Shown here: one piece after another, positions 28,805 through 37,050 of the stretch
How positions within the stretch are numbered: position 1 is the first letter of the stretch
How the letters are laid out: the number at the start of each line of letters is the position of its first letter
Origin: Antarcticirhabdus aurantiaca
Lineage (GTDB): Bacteria; Pseudomonadota; Alphaproteobacteria; Rhizobiales; Rhizobiaceae
DNA length: 64,000 nt
Assembly (NCBI RefSeq): GCF_009765365.1
Contig: NZ_VTOM01000024.1
Span: 37,957 to 101,956, forward strand
Reading direction: 5' to 3'
The notes under the pieces: generated by a model
The model's database searches: none
What the model was told of the DNA's origin: nothing
The model's input: only the letters and a program-made list of their open reading frames with translations
Made by a program: the position numbers and the translations under genes

Positions 28805-31386
28805 CGCGGCTTCCACCCGAGGAGCCGCATGGCGTTGGCGGTGACGAGGACCGTCGCGCCGGTGTCGGCGAGGATCGCGGGCCAGAGGCCGGTGACGCCG
28901 ATCACGGTCGTCACGAGGAACACGGCCTTCAGCCCGAGCGCGATGGTGATGTTCTGGCGGATGTTGCCCATCGTGCTCTTGGCGAGCGCGATCATGTCGG
29001 GGACGTCGCGCATCCGGCCGTGGAGCACCGCCGCGTCCGCCGTTTCCAACGCGACGTCCGTACCTCCGCCCATGGCGATGCCGACGTCGGCCGCAGCCAG
29101 TGCCGGCGCGTCGTTGATGCCGTCGCCGACCTTCGCGACGACGAAGCCACGACCCTGCAGCTCCTTCACGATCCGCTGCTTGTCCTGCGGCAGGAGTTCG
29201 GCCTGGGCCTCGATCCCGAGGCTGCCGGCGATGGCCTGCGCGGTGCGGCGGTTGTCGCCGGTCAGCATCACGGCGTGGATGCCGTCCTCCTTGAGGGCGG
29301 AGAGCCCGGCGGCGGCGTCGGCCCGCGGCTCGTCGCGGATGGCGAGGAGCCCTGCCACCCCTTCGCCGGCGAGAAGGATCGACACCGTCTTGCCTTCGTC
29401 GTTCAAGATCGAGATCCGCGGCTCGAAATCGGCGATGGATGTCCGACGCGCCACCGCCTGGGGCGATCCGAGGAAGGCCTTCAACCCGCCGACGCTGCCC
29501 GACACGCCCTCGCCCGCGATCGCCTGCGCGTCGAAGGCAGGCGGCACGGGCGCACCATCCGCCTTGGCCCTGTCGAGGATCGCGAGCGCGAGCGGGTGGC
29601 TCGATCCACGTTCGAGGGCGGCGGCCATGGAGAGCACGTCGCGCTCGGACCGGCCCGCGGCCACGACGTCCGTCACCTTGGGCTTGCCCTCGGTGATCGT
29701 ACCGGTCTTGTCGAGCGCGACGGCGGTGATCCGGCTGAGGCCTTCGAGGACGACGCCGCCCTTCATCAGGAGCCCGCGCCGGGCGCCGGCCGAGAGACCC
29801 GCCGCGATGGCGGCCGGCGTCGAAATCACGAGTGCGCAGGGGCAGCCGATGAGAAGGATCGCCAGCCCTTTGTAGACCCACTCGCCCCAGGCTCCGCCGA
29901 ACAGGAGCGGCGGCACGACGGCCACGAGCGCGCCGACCACGAGGACGGCGGGGGTGTAGACCTTGGAGAAGCGGTCGATGAAGCGTTCCGTCGGCGACTT
30001 CGCCTCCTGCGCCTCCTCCACGAGGCGCACGACCCGGGCGATGGTGTTGTCGGCCGCGGCCGCCGTCACCTTCACGCGCAGGACGCCGTCGGTGTTGATC
30101 GTGCCGGCGAAGACCGAGTCGCCGCTCGCCTTGCGCTTCGGCACGCTCTCGCCCGTCACCGGCGCCTCGTCGACGGCGCCGGAGCCCTCGACGATCGTGC
30201 CGTCGGCGGCGATCCGGTCGCCCGGACGCACGAGGATCGTGACTCCCACGGCAAGGCTCTCGGCGGGGACCTCGCGTGTCTCGCCGTCCGCCTCGACGAG
30301 GGCCGTCTTCGGCACGAGCGAGGTGAGGCCCTGGATGCTCCGGCGCGCACGGCCGGCGGCGACACCTTCCAGCATCTCGCCGACGAGGAACAGGAAGACG
30401 ACGGCGGCCGCCTCCTCCTGCGCGCCGATGACGACGGCGCCGACCGCGGCGATGGTCATAAGCGTCTCGATCGAGAAGGGCGTGCCGTAACGCGCCGCCG
30501 TGATCGCCCGCCATCCCACCGGCACGAGGCCGACCGCGAGGGCGAGGAGGAATGCAAGCTCCTCGACCTGCGGGAAGAGATGCCCGACCAGGTATGCGGC
30601 GACGAGCGCGACGCCGCAGGCGGCGGTCAGGCGGGCCTTGCGGGTCTTCCACCAGGCGGCGCCGCCCGCCTCCTCCGCATGGGAATGCAGGTGTCCGGAG
30701 GACGCGGCATCCTGGATGCCGCCCGGACGATCGTGCCCCGCGTACCCGTGCGTCTCGGAAGTCGGTCCCCTCGGCCCCGTCGCAGCCCGGCCGCCGGTCG
30801 GCCTCTGCGGTGCCGGCGCGAAGCCGTAGCCGAGGTTCCTGACCTGTCGTTCCAGGGCGACGGGATCGAGATCGGGTCCGTGGACGACGGTCATCGTCTC
30901 GGTCGAGGCCGAGACCGAAACGTCCTCGACACCCGGCAGCCTGCGGACGGCCGTGTCGACCTTCGCCGCGCAGGAGGCGCAGTCCATGCCGCCGACGCGG
31001 TAGCGGGAACGCGTCGGTCCCGTCGGCGCACCGACGCCGTCGGGTCCGCCCTCGGCGTGGTCGTGTTCGTGTCCGTGGTGGTGACCTGCGTCGCGACCGG
31101 AACCATGGACATGCGCGGAGCCGTCCCCGTCCCCGTCGCCGTCGTGCGTCGCCCGGGTCGGCTGCGGGATCGGTCGGACGACGTGACCGAGGGCGCGGAC
31201 CCGCGAGGTCATAGCTTCTTCGTCGAACGCCGCCCCGTGCATCACCGTCATCGATCCGGTGGAAACGGAGACGGACACGTCCTCGACGCCTGGTAGCCCG
31301 CGCACGGCCTTGTCGATCTTGGATGCGCAGGACGCGCAATCCATGTCGGCGACGCTGTAGCGGGAACGATCGAGAGTAGCGCTCAT
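28801..31386 (-). CDS. zntA: ZntA-type Zn/Cd/Pb-translocating P1B ATPase with two HMA domains
   Basis: 861 residues. Two N-terminal HMA domains with MDCASCASKIDKA and MDCASCAAKVDTA, separated by a His-rich linker (HVHGSGRDAGHHHGHEHDH), then another His-bearing linker. Core: TGESVP, LLIGCPCALVISTPAAI (CPC within the Zn-type context), [49 protein letters not shown]. The GCPCALVISTP form and the MDCASC motifs mark the Zn(II)/Cd(II)/Pb(II) subgroup. Transcribed from the MerR-type promoter at 31414-31444; it heads the chain ICMT-DUF411-PCu(A)C-SCO, each gene overlapping or nearly touching the next. Confidence 0.94.
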   Translation of the reverse strand: MSATLDRSRYSVADMDCASCASKIDKAVRGLPGVEDVSVSVSTGSMTVMHGAAFDEEAMTSRVRALGHVVRPIPQPTRATHDGDGDGDGSAHVHGSGRDAGHHHGHEHDHAEGGPDGVGAPTGPTRSRYRVGGMDCASCAAKVDTAVRRLPGVEDVSVSASTETMTVVHGPDLDPVALERQVRNLGYGFAPAPQRPTGGRAATGPRGPTSETHGYAGHDRPGGIQDAASSGHLHSHAEEAGGAAWWKTRKARLTAACGVALVAAYLVGHLFPQVEELAFLLALAVGLVPVGWRAITAARYGTPFSIETLMTIAAVGAVVIGAQEEAAAVVFLFLVGEMLEGVAAGRARRSIQGLTSLVPKTALVEADGETREVPAESLAVGVTILVRPGDRIAADGTIVEGSGAVDEAPVTGESVPKRKASGDSVFAGTINTDGVLRVKVTAAAADNTIARVVRLVEEAQEAKSPTERFIDRFSKVYTPAVLVVGALVAVVPPLLFGGAWGEWVYKGLAILLIGCPCALVISTPAAIAAGLSAGARRGLLMKGGVVLEGLSRITAVALDKTGTITEGKPKVTDVVAAGRSERDVLSMAAALERGSSHPLALAILDRAKADGAPVPPAFDAQAIAGEGVSGSVGGLKAFLGSPQAVARRTSIADFEPRISILNDEGKTVSILLAGEGVAGLLAIRDEPRADAAAGLSALKEDGIHAVMLTGDNRRTAQAIAGSLGIEAQAELLPQDKQRIVKELQGRGFVVAKVGDGINDAPALAAADVGIAMGGGTDVALETADAAVLHGRMRDVPDMIALAKSTMGNIRQNITIALGLKAVFLVTTVIGVTGLWPAILADTGATVLVTANAMRLLGWKPR

Positions 31387-31413
31387 GGGACGGATCCTCG
31401 TGTGTCGCCGTTC

Positions 31414-31444
31414 TCGCTACATCCTCGAGCGGCTAGAGGAGCAA
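31414..31444 (-). promoter_or_regulatory. MerR-type promoter of the zntA operon
   Basis: Minus strand TTGCTC (31444-31439), 19-base spacer, TAGCGA (31419-31414). Dyad CCTCGAGC-G-GCTAGAGG with one mismatch lies in the spacer (plus-strand view). It stands 28 bases upstream of the zntA start. Nearly the same sequence as at 15788, 34583 and 35727. Confidence 0.8.
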
Positions 31445-31669
31445 GCGAATAATCGATCACGGGTTCGCGATCGTTCCAGCGGCCTCCCGGACGCCGTCAC
31501 GACGCCCGATGTGGCGCATGACGGACGTAGCTCCGACCCCGGCAGGCCTCTCGTCGGTCGGCGCGTCCCGACGAAGGGGACAGATGGTGGTTCGCGTCCC
31601 GATCCGCCGACGCGCACCGACCGGCATGACCGATCGGACGACGCGGACCGGCCGGTCGACCGGACGCGG

Positions 31670-32161
31670 TCACGAAATCGCGTCGCCGGGCCTGGGAGCC
31701 CCGGGGCCGCCGGACCGCCTCGAGAACAGGAAAAGCACGGCGCCGACGGTGATGTATACGTCGGCCAGATTGAAGACGAACGGATGCCAATCCCCGAAGT
31801 GGAGATCGAGGTAGTCGGTCACCGCGCCATTGGCGGCTCGGTCGACGAGATTGGCCGAAGCTCCGGCGATCGCAAGCGAGAGCGCGGCACGGGCGCCCCC
31901 ATGCGGCATCCGGTAGGCCCAGGCCGCCAACGCTGTCGTCAGCAGTCCCGTGACCGCGAGCAGGGCCAGCCTGCCCGTTCCATGGTCGGCCGAGAACAGG
32001 CTGAACGAGATGCCCTCGTTGAAGGTCAGACGCAGGGAAAGGAACGGCAGGAAGTCGGTCGAGGGGCCGTAAGGTTCGAGACCGGCTCGCGCCCACGCCT
32101 TCAAGGCCAGGTCGAGCGCCGCGCCGGCCAGTACGACGATCGTGCACGAAAGGGTCTTCAA
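31670..32161 (-). CDS. lspA: Signal peptidase II (metal-operon LspA)
   Basis: 163 residues, four transmembrane helices, with the aspartyl-protease motifs of LspA: RLTFNEGISFSLF, AGASANLVDRAANGAVTDYLDL and PFVFNLADVYITVG (catalytic Asp in NLVDR and NLAD). It cleaves prolipoprotein signal peptides. The start is TTG 32161, overlapping the CDF stop (TTGA), so the two genes are coupled. In known lead operons LspA (PbrC) accompanies PbrB; here it accompanies a CDF transporter. A housekeeping lspA is expected elsewhere. Confidence 0.9.
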   Translation of the reverse strand: MKTLSCTIVVLAGAALDLALKAWARAGLEPYGPSTDFLPFLSLRLTFNEGISFSLFSADHGTGRLALLAVTGLLTTALAAWAYRMPHGGARAALSLAIAGASANLVDRAANGAVTDYLDLHFGDWHPFVFNLADVYITVGAVLFLFSRRSGGPGAPRPGDAIS

Positions 32162-33000
32162 GCGCGCCTCGCCCGTGCGAGATCCTGTCGCGCATCGTGG
32201 ACGATCGACCAGGCTCCATGCAGGAACAGGCTCGCCACCACGAAGGCGACGACCAGATCCGGCCAGGGGCTTTGGAGCCACCAGACGGCGACGGCGGCAA
32301 GGACGACGGCGAGATTTCCGAGGGCGTCGTTGCGCGAGAACAGCCAGACCGCACGCATGTTGGCGTCGCCTTCGCGATGCGGGATCAGAACCGACGCGGC
32401 GGCGACGTTGACGGCGCAAGCCGCGAGCGCGAAGCCGCCCATCAGGAGGGTCTGCGGCTCGTGGTCCACGAAGACCCGGTAGAACGTCGAGCCGATCACT
32501 CCGAGGCCGAGGAGACCGAGGAACACGCCTTGCAGCAACGCCGCCCTGGCACGAGCCGCGAGCCCCCAGCCGATGGCGATCAGCCCCAGGAAGGAGATCG
32601 CACCGTCGCCGACGAAGTCGAGCGCGTCGGCTTGCAGCGCCTGCGACCCGGCGAGGAGGCTGCCGGCGATCTCCACCATGCCGTAGCCCACGTTGAGGAA
32701 GACCACGATCCAGAGGGCACGCCTGTAGGCGGGCGTGACATGGGAAAGGTCGGGGGTCTCGTCGTCGCCTTGCCGCCCCTCGACGCGAGCCAGCCGATAC
32801 CCGAGGCTCGTGACCGCCTGTTCGACGGCGGGGAGCCGCGCCGATGGATCGTCGACCGCGAGCGACATGGTCTGCGAGGCGAGCGAAACCTTGACGTCGA
32901 CGACGCCCTCGACCCTTCGCGTGGCCTCTTCGATCTTGGCCGCACACGACGGGCAGTCCATGCCGGTGACGTGGTAGCGGATGTCGGCGGCGGCCGTCAT
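32158..33000 (-). CDS. CDF-family cation transporter with N-terminal HMA domain
   Basis: 280 residues. N-terminal HMA domain with MDCPSCAAKIEEA (residues about 10-70), then six transmembrane helices of a CDF transporter: LQADALDFVGDGAISFLGL in TM2 and VWLFSRNDALGNLAVVL in TM5, where the usual HxxxD pairs are replaced by Asp/Asn-containing variants. Likely exports Zn, Cd or Pb. ATG 33000 lies about 30 bases below the -10 of a perfect-dyad MerR-type promoter; lspA is coupled downstream, and a MerR gene is divergent. Confidence 0.88.
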   Translation of the reverse strand: MTAAADIRYHVTGMDCPSCAAKIEEATRRVEGVVDVKVSLASQTMSLAVDDPSARLPAVEQAVTSLGYRLARVEGRQGDDETPDLSHVTPAYRRALWIVVFLNVGYGMVEIAGSLLAGSQALQADALDFVGDGAISFLGLIAIGWGLAARARAALLQGVFLGLLGLGVIGSTFYRVFVDHEPQTLLMGGFALAACAVNVAAASVLIPHREGDANMRAVWLFSRNDALGNLAVVLAAVAVWWLQSPWPDLVVAFVVASLFLHGAWSIVHDARQDLARARRA

Positions 33001-33030
33001 GTGGTGGATGTTCGGTCTGTCATGCTGGAC

Positions 33031-33061
33031 ATGGTACGACCTGTAGCGGCTACAGGAGCAA
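33031..33061 (-). promoter_or_regulatory. MerR-type promoter of the CDF-lspA operon
   Basis: Minus strand TTGCTC (33061-33056), 19-base spacer, TACCAT (33036-33031), with the perfect 8-bp dyad CCTGTAGC-G-GCTACAGG (33040-33056). The arms resemble CadR/PbrR operators. Located between the divergent CDF operon and the MerR gene at 33069, so it probably serves both. Confidence 0.85.
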
Positions 33062-33068
33062 GGCTGAA

Positions 33069-33473
33069 ATGCAGATCGGGGACCTTTCGAAGCGGTCGGG
33101 CGTCCACGTCGAGACGATCCGCTACTACGAGCGGGTCGGGATACTTCCCCAGCCTGCCCGTCAGGCCAACGGTCGTCGCAGGTACGACGAAGCGGACGCA
33201 CGTCGTCTGGGCTTCGTCCGCCATGCCCGCGAGCTTGGCTTCGACCTGTCGAGCATACGAGCGCTCCTGGCCTTGCAGGAACGACCGGAGGCGTCCTGCG
33301 AGAGCGCGAGCCGGATTGCCCAGGACCAGCTCGACGCGGTCGAGAGCCGGATCGCACGCCTTCTCCGCCTACGGGGGGAACTGTCGCGCATGGTGGCCGA
33401 ATGTGGTCGGGGGAGAGTGTCCGAGTGCCGGGTCATCGAAGCCCTCGCGGCAGGCGAGACGCGGACGAGGTGA
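33069..33473 (+). CDS. MerR-family heavy-metal regulator (CadR/PbrR-like)
   Basis: 134 residues. Winged helix MQIGDLSKRSGVHVETIRYYERVGIL, family motif GRRRYDEADARRLGFVRHARELGF, coiled coil, and a metal loop with Cys in PEASCESA and ECGRGRVSECRVIEAL (C-x7-C), fitting the Cd/Pb/Zn-sensing clade rather than CueR. Divergent from the CDF-lspA operon with the operator in between. The cognate metal cannot be fixed from sequence. Confidence 0.88.
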   Translation: MQIGDLSKRSGVHVETIRYYERVGILPQPARQANGRRRYDEADARRLGFVRHARELGFDLSSIRALLALQERPEASCESASRIAQDQLDAVESRIARLLRLRGELSRMVAECGRGRVSECRVIEALAAGETRTR

Positions 33474-33648
33474 CGGATCGGTCGTCGGTGCGGGTGTCGA
33501 CACCCGGGCCGGCGCGACACGCGGACGGCGGGTCGTCGCCGTCCGCGATGCTGCCTGTCGGATGGTGAGGACGAGCCCGGTCACCTCCGGACACGCCCGA
33601 ACGAAGGAGCCCCCACTCGTCGCCTTCGCGGACGACGTGGACGCTCCG

Positions 33649-34401
33649 TCAGACGTCGGTCGCCGATGCGACCGGCGGACGAGCGTCGGATCCGATGCCG
33701 GCGATGGCCCGTGATCCGTAAGGCGCGTCGAGCACCACGACGCGGGATCCGACCGGCACACGCTGCTCGATGTCGATGGCGTCCTGGTTGAACATGCGGA
33801 TGCAGCCCGACGAGACCGATGTGCCGATGGTCCAGGGCTCGTTCGTCCCGTGGATGCGGTAGAGCGTGTCGCGACCGTCGCGGTAGAGGTAGAGGGCGCG
33901 GGCTCCGAGCGGGTTGCCGAGACCGCCTTCGACACCGCCGGCATGCGGACCGAACCGTTCCGGCTCGCGCTTCAGCATGTTCTGCGTCGGCGTCCAGCGC
34001 GGCCAGGAGGCCTTGCGGGCGACCGTCGCCGTGCCGGCGAAAGCGAAGCCGGCCTTGCCGACGCCGATGCCGTAGCGCATCGCCTGCCCGCCTTCCATGA
34101 CGAGGTAGAGATGGTGGTTGTACGGATCGACGACGACCGTGCCGACGGGCTCGGGGGTCGGGAAGTCGACGACCTGCCGGATGTTTCGCTGCGAGACGAT
34201 CTTCGGATCGATGGCCGGGATGACGAAGGCGCCGTCGTCGACTTGACCGTAATAGGCGAGGATCCGTGGATCGACGGGCGGCTGCGGGGCGGGCTGCACC
34301 GAGACCGCCAGGACGTCGACGTCCCGGGAGATCGTCGAGCAGGCTCCGAGAAACGGCAGGGCCAAGAGGAAAGCGGCGCGCCGGGCGCTCTTCGACGGCA
34401 T
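33649..34401 (-). CDS. L,D-transpeptidase lipoprotein (YkuD) under a metal promoter
   Basis: 250 residues: lipobox LLALPFLGAC, then a YkuD domain: VGTVVVDPYNHHLYLVMEGG, YGIGVGKAGFAFAG and catalytic YRIHGTNEPWTIGTSVSSGCIRM (His and SxGC). Forms 3-3 peptidoglycan cross-links. GGAG precedes ATG 34401. A MerR-type promoter lies about 180 bases upstream at 34583-34613. Close paralogue of the protein at 35790 (shared WPRWTPT/WPRWMPT, NPLGARALYLYR, RDTLYRIHGTNEP). Confidence 0.92.
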   Translation of the reverse strand: MPSKSARRAAFLLALPFLGACSTISRDVDVLAVSVQPAPQPPVDPRILAYYGQVDDGAFVIPAIDPKIVSQRNIRQVVDFPTPEPVGTVVVDPYNHHLYLVMEGGQAMRYGIGVGKAGFAFAGTATVARKASWPRWTPTQNMLKREPERFGPHAGGVEGGLGNPLGARALYLYRDGRDTLYRIHGTNEPWTIGTSVSSGCIRMFNQDAIDIEQRVPVGSRVVVLDAPYGSRAIAGIGSDARPPVASATDV

Positions 34402-34582
34402 GGTATGGAGACTCCTGACACGCGACGACGATCAGGAGCCGGGTTATTCGAACATGGTGGACGTCCGGTTCATCGTCGGCCGGCCGAGGGAGTTCGTCCC
34501 ATCGCGATCCGCGTCCGAAGATGGCTCCGAAACCCCCGTTTTCCGTTCGATCGCCCGTTCCTGCCCCATAGGCGGGGCCGGC

Positions 34583-34613
34583 TTCGTACATCCTCGACCG
34601 GCTAGAGGATCAA
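34583..34613 (-). promoter_or_regulatory. MerR-type promoter before an L,D-transpeptidase gene
   Basis: Minus strand TTGATC (34613-34608), 19-base spacer, TACGAA (34588-34583). Dyad CCTCGACC-G-GCTAGAGG with mismatches. Shares the core CTAGCCGnTCGAGGATGTA with the zntA and dsbBA promoters. The distance to the start at 34401 leaves a leader of about 175 bases with no gene in it. Confidence 0.75.
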
Positions 34614-34660
34614 GCACGTGCCGATCACGCCTTCGTCAGGCGGCGCGTGAAGGGTCCGCC

Positions 34661-35263
34661 TCACCTCACGCTGCCGACGAGCAGGTCGCGGACGTCCTCG
34701 ACCGTGACCCAGCGCCCGGCATGGGCCTGAGACTGTCGCTTCAGGTAGGTGTAGGGGGTGACGTCCCAGGCCAGCACCCGGTCGTCGAGATTGTCGAGGA
34801 TGAAGTCGCCCTGGTTCGTGCGCACCGTCAGCACGGCGTGCCCGTCGCCGTTCGGCTGCCGGACGACGGTGACGAGCAGGGCGGACGCGGGCAGGCCTCC
34901 GTTCTCCAGTTCCCGCTGCTTGTAGAGGACGTAGTCCTCGCAGTCGCCTTCGATGGTCGGATACGACCACAGCTCCGGCACCCCGTGCATCTCCTCGTCG
35001 GTGCGCGGCTCGATGCGGACGTTGGCGAGGTAGTTCACGCGCTGCAAGGTCTGCCAGACCGCCGGCGTGAGCTTCACCACGGCTCGGACGTCGTTGGCTC
35101 GGCAACGCGCAGGCTCGCGGCCGCAGAAGTCGTGGTGGCCCACCGGCTGTGACGTGGGCCCCGCCGTCGGCATCGGCGTGCCGGCCTGCGCCGGTGGAGC
35201 GGAGATCACGCCGCAGACCGTGAGCACCATTGCACCGAGGGCCCGCCCGACGTTCCGCATCAT
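34661..35263 (-). CDS. Transglutaminase-like cysteine peptidase (BTLCP)
   Basis: 200 residues: signal peptide (GAMVLTVCGVISAPPAQA) and a bacterial transglutaminase-like Cys proteinase domain with catalytic Cys in YPTIEGDCEDYVLYKQREL, His in NGDGHAVLTVRTNQGD and Asp in FILDNLDDRV. Relatives include LapG-type periplasmic proteases, though the target is unknown. Lies between the two L,D-transpeptidase genes, suggesting an envelope role. ATG 35263 or the next codon 35260 may be used. Confidence 0.88.
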   Translation of the reverse strand: MMRNVGRALGAMVLTVCGVISAPPAQAGTPMPTAGPTSQPVGHHDFCGREPARCRANDVRAVVKLTPAVWQTLQRVNYLANVRIEPRTDEEMHGVPELWSYPTIEGDCEDYVLYKQRELENGGLPASALLVTVVRQPNGDGHAVLTVRTNQGDFILDNLDDRVLAWDVTPYTYLKRQSQAHAGRWVTVEDVRDLLVGSVR

Positions 35264-35450
35264 CCGCCCCTCGCCCCGCCGCGATCACGACCGGCCGCGC
35301 TCGGGCGGCTGGTTAACGAAAGCTTAACGTCGGCGAAGATCTTCGGTGAAGGGTCCGATTCGGACGATGGTTAATACCCACACGGTTCTCGGATGCCGGT
35401 TCTCGAGGCTGCGACCGCGCCGGCGTCGCGTCGGACCGTCTTCCGCGACC
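35264..35450. other. Intergenic, nothing recognised
   Basis: About 190 bases between the small membrane protein and the BTLCP gene, comparatively AT-rich around 35313-35380 (GGTTAACGAAAGCTTAACG), perhaps a promoter for the BTLCP gene. No dyad of the MerR type here. Confidence 0.4.
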
Positions 35451-35693
35451 TCAGGTCACGAACCGTTCGCCTCTGGACGAGCGGAGGTAGGCCACGGCTC
35501 CCCCGACGGCGACGAATACCGACCAGCCGAGGACCAACCACTGGAGCACCACCATGACGTGGTCCGGCGGGGCGAAGCCGATCTGGACGATCTTGAGGAC
35601 GAGGAAACCCGTGCAGACACCCAGAAGGAGCCCGAGGAACGCGTACACGACGGTGACGAGGCCGATGGCCAAGGCGTGCAGGGTCTTGCGCAT
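35451..35693 (-). CDS. Small two-helix membrane protein under a metal promoter
   Basis: 80 residues with two transmembrane helices (LAIGLVTVVYAFLGLLLGVCTGFLVL and VLQWLVLGWSVFVAVGGAVAYL) and a short basic tail. No family recognised. It starts 34 bases downstream of the MerR-type promoter at 35727-35757, so it is probably metal-induced. Possibly an accessory subunit or stress peptide; function unknown. Confidence 0.7.
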   Translation of the reverse strand: MRKTLHALAIGLVTVVYAFLGLLLGVCTGFLVLKIVQIGFAPPDHVMVVLQWLVLGWSVFVAVGGAVAYLRSSRGERFVT

Positions 35694-35726
35694 GGGACGT
35701 CTCCGCTCGAATCTCGATCGGAGACG

Positions 35727-35757
35727 TCCCTACATCCTCGAGCGGCTGGAGGATCAA
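35727..35757 (-). promoter_or_regulatory. MerR-type promoter of the 80-residue membrane protein
   Basis: Minus strand TTGATC (35757-35752), 19-base spacer, TAGGGA (35732-35727), dyad CCTCGAGC-G-GCTGGAGG with one mismatch. Shares ATCCTC(C/T)AGCCG(C/G)TCGAGGATGTA with the site at 34583-34613. Confidence 0.75.
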
Positions 35758-35789
35758 GAGGCGCCACACCGGAAATCCTTGGTGACCGA

Positions 35790-36347
35790 TCAGAGCACGA
35801 CGACGCGCGTGCCGACGTCGACGCGGTCGTAGAGGTCGACGACGTGATCGTTGATCATCCGGATGCAGCCGTTGGAGACGGCCCTGCCGATCGTCGACGG
35901 CTCGTTGGTGCCGTGGATCCGGTAGAGCGTGTCCCGGTCGTTCCGGTAGAGGTAGAGCGCCCTCGCGCCGAGCGGGTTGCGCGGCCCTCCCTCCATCCCG
36001 TCCACGTAGCGGCCGTACTTCCCGGGGTTCCTCTCGATCATGTTCGCGGTCGGCATCCAGCGCGGCCACTTGGCCTTGCGACCGACGACGGCGGATCCGC
36101 GGAACGCCAGTCCTGCCTTGCCGACACCGACCCCATAGCGCCGGGCCGTGCCTTCCTCCGTGACCAGGTAGAGGAAGCGTTCGGCAGGATCGACCACGAT
36201 CGTACCAGGAAGGTAGCCCTCGAAGCGGACGCTCTGCGGTCGAAAGCGGCGAGCGAGCCGGAACTTGGGATGGGCTTGCGCATCGCTCGCGAGCATGCCC
36301 GCGGCGGCCATCCCGACGAGGAACCGGCGCCGGTCGATCATGATCAT
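35790..36347 (-). CDS. Tat-exported L,D-transpeptidase (YkuD)
   Basis: 185 residues: twin-arginine-type signal IDRRRFLVGMAAAGML, then a YkuD domain (GTIVVDPAERFLYLVTEEG, YGVGVGKAGLAF) with catalytic YRIHGTNEPSTIGRAVSNGCIRM. Paralogue of the lipoprotein at 33649, differing in export route. Divergent from the MerR gene at 36544. Starts ATGATCATGATC allow either codon 1 or 3. Confidence 0.92.
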   Translation of the reverse strand: MIMIDRRRFLVGMAAAGMLASDAQAHPKFRLARRFRPQSVRFEGYLPGTIVVDPAERFLYLVTEEGTARRYGVGVGKAGLAFRGSAVVGRKAKWPRWMPTANMIERNPGKYGRYVDGMEGGPRNPLGARALYLYRNDRDTLYRIHGTNEPSTIGRAVSNGCIRMINDHVVDLYDRVDVGTRVVVL

Positions 36348-36483
36348 CCTCTTCTCGGCTCACATGAGGAGCCGGGCCCGAGTCCCTTCCCGGATGTTGT
36401 GCTATCCAGGCGACGGTCCTGGCAATCCGGCAATGGTTGGCCGGTTTCGGGTGACGTCGGCTCGACCTCCGCCGCGCCGCGCC

Positions 36484-36514
36484 TTGACCGGAGCGACTTC
36501 GGTGGCCGATGACG
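36484..36514 (+). promoter_or_regulatory. Possible autoregulated MerR-type promoter
   Basis: TTGACC (36484-36489) overlaps a dyad ACCGGAG-CGA-CTTCGGT (36487-36503, one mismatch) 40-60 bases before the MerR start at 36544. The -10 is weak (ATGACG after 19 bases), so this is tentative. Confidence 0.45.
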
Positions 36515-36543
36515 ATGCGGACACCAGTTCGAGGAGGTGGATG

Positions 36544-36969
36544 ATGGGCCAGGGCGGCGTTCCGATCGGCGTGGCGTCGAAGGCCACGGGCATCAAGGTG
36601 CCGACGATACGATACTACGAGCAGATCGGCCTCCTGCCCGCTCCTCCCCGCACCGACACGAACCGCCGCCTCTACGACGACGGGGACATGCGCCGCCTGC
36701 GGTTCATCCGACACGCCCGCGAGCTGGGGTTCGAGATCGAGCCGATCCGCGAACTGCTGGCCCTTGCCGGCGAGCCGGATCGACCCTGTGCCGACGCCGA
36801 CCGCATCGCACGCACCCACCTCGCCGACATCGACCACAAGATCGCCCGCCTTTCCGCCCTTCGGACGGAAGTCGCCAGGATGACGGAATGCGAGCACGGG
36901 TCCGTCGCCGACTGCCGGGTGATCGAGGTGCTCGGCGATCACGGACAGTGCCTGGGCGATCACGGCTGA
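36544..36969 (+). CDS. Second MerR-family heavy-metal regulator
   Basis: 141 residues: winged helix IGVASKATGIKVPTIRYYEQIGLL, NRRLYDDGDMRRLRFIRHARELGF, coiled coil, Cys in GEPDRPCADADRI and ECEHGSVADCRVIEVL (C-x7-C). Similar to CadR/ZntR-like proteins and to the regulator at 33069 but clearly distinct. GAGGAGG places the start at ATG 36544 (six-base spacing) rather than 36541. A candidate activator of the promoters at 35727, 34583, 31414 and 15788. Confidence 0.88.
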   Translation: MGQGGVPIGVASKATGIKVPTIRYYEQIGLLPAPPRTDTNRRLYDDGDMRRLRFIRHARELGFEIEPIRELLALAGEPDRPCADADRIARTHLADIDHKIARLSALRTEVARMTECEHGSVADCRVIEVLGDHGQCLGDHG

Positions 36970-37050
36970 CGACCGCCTGCCGGCCGAGGCTCTTCGGCCA
37001 TCCTACTCGGTCGGGCCGGCACGTCGTCCATCGTCGGGCCTGTTCGGCCG

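Noticed and set aside
28202..31339. A 1045-codon open frame on the minus strand
   Set aside because: Its end is the ICMT-like gene; the upstream part is a shadow of zntA in another frame.
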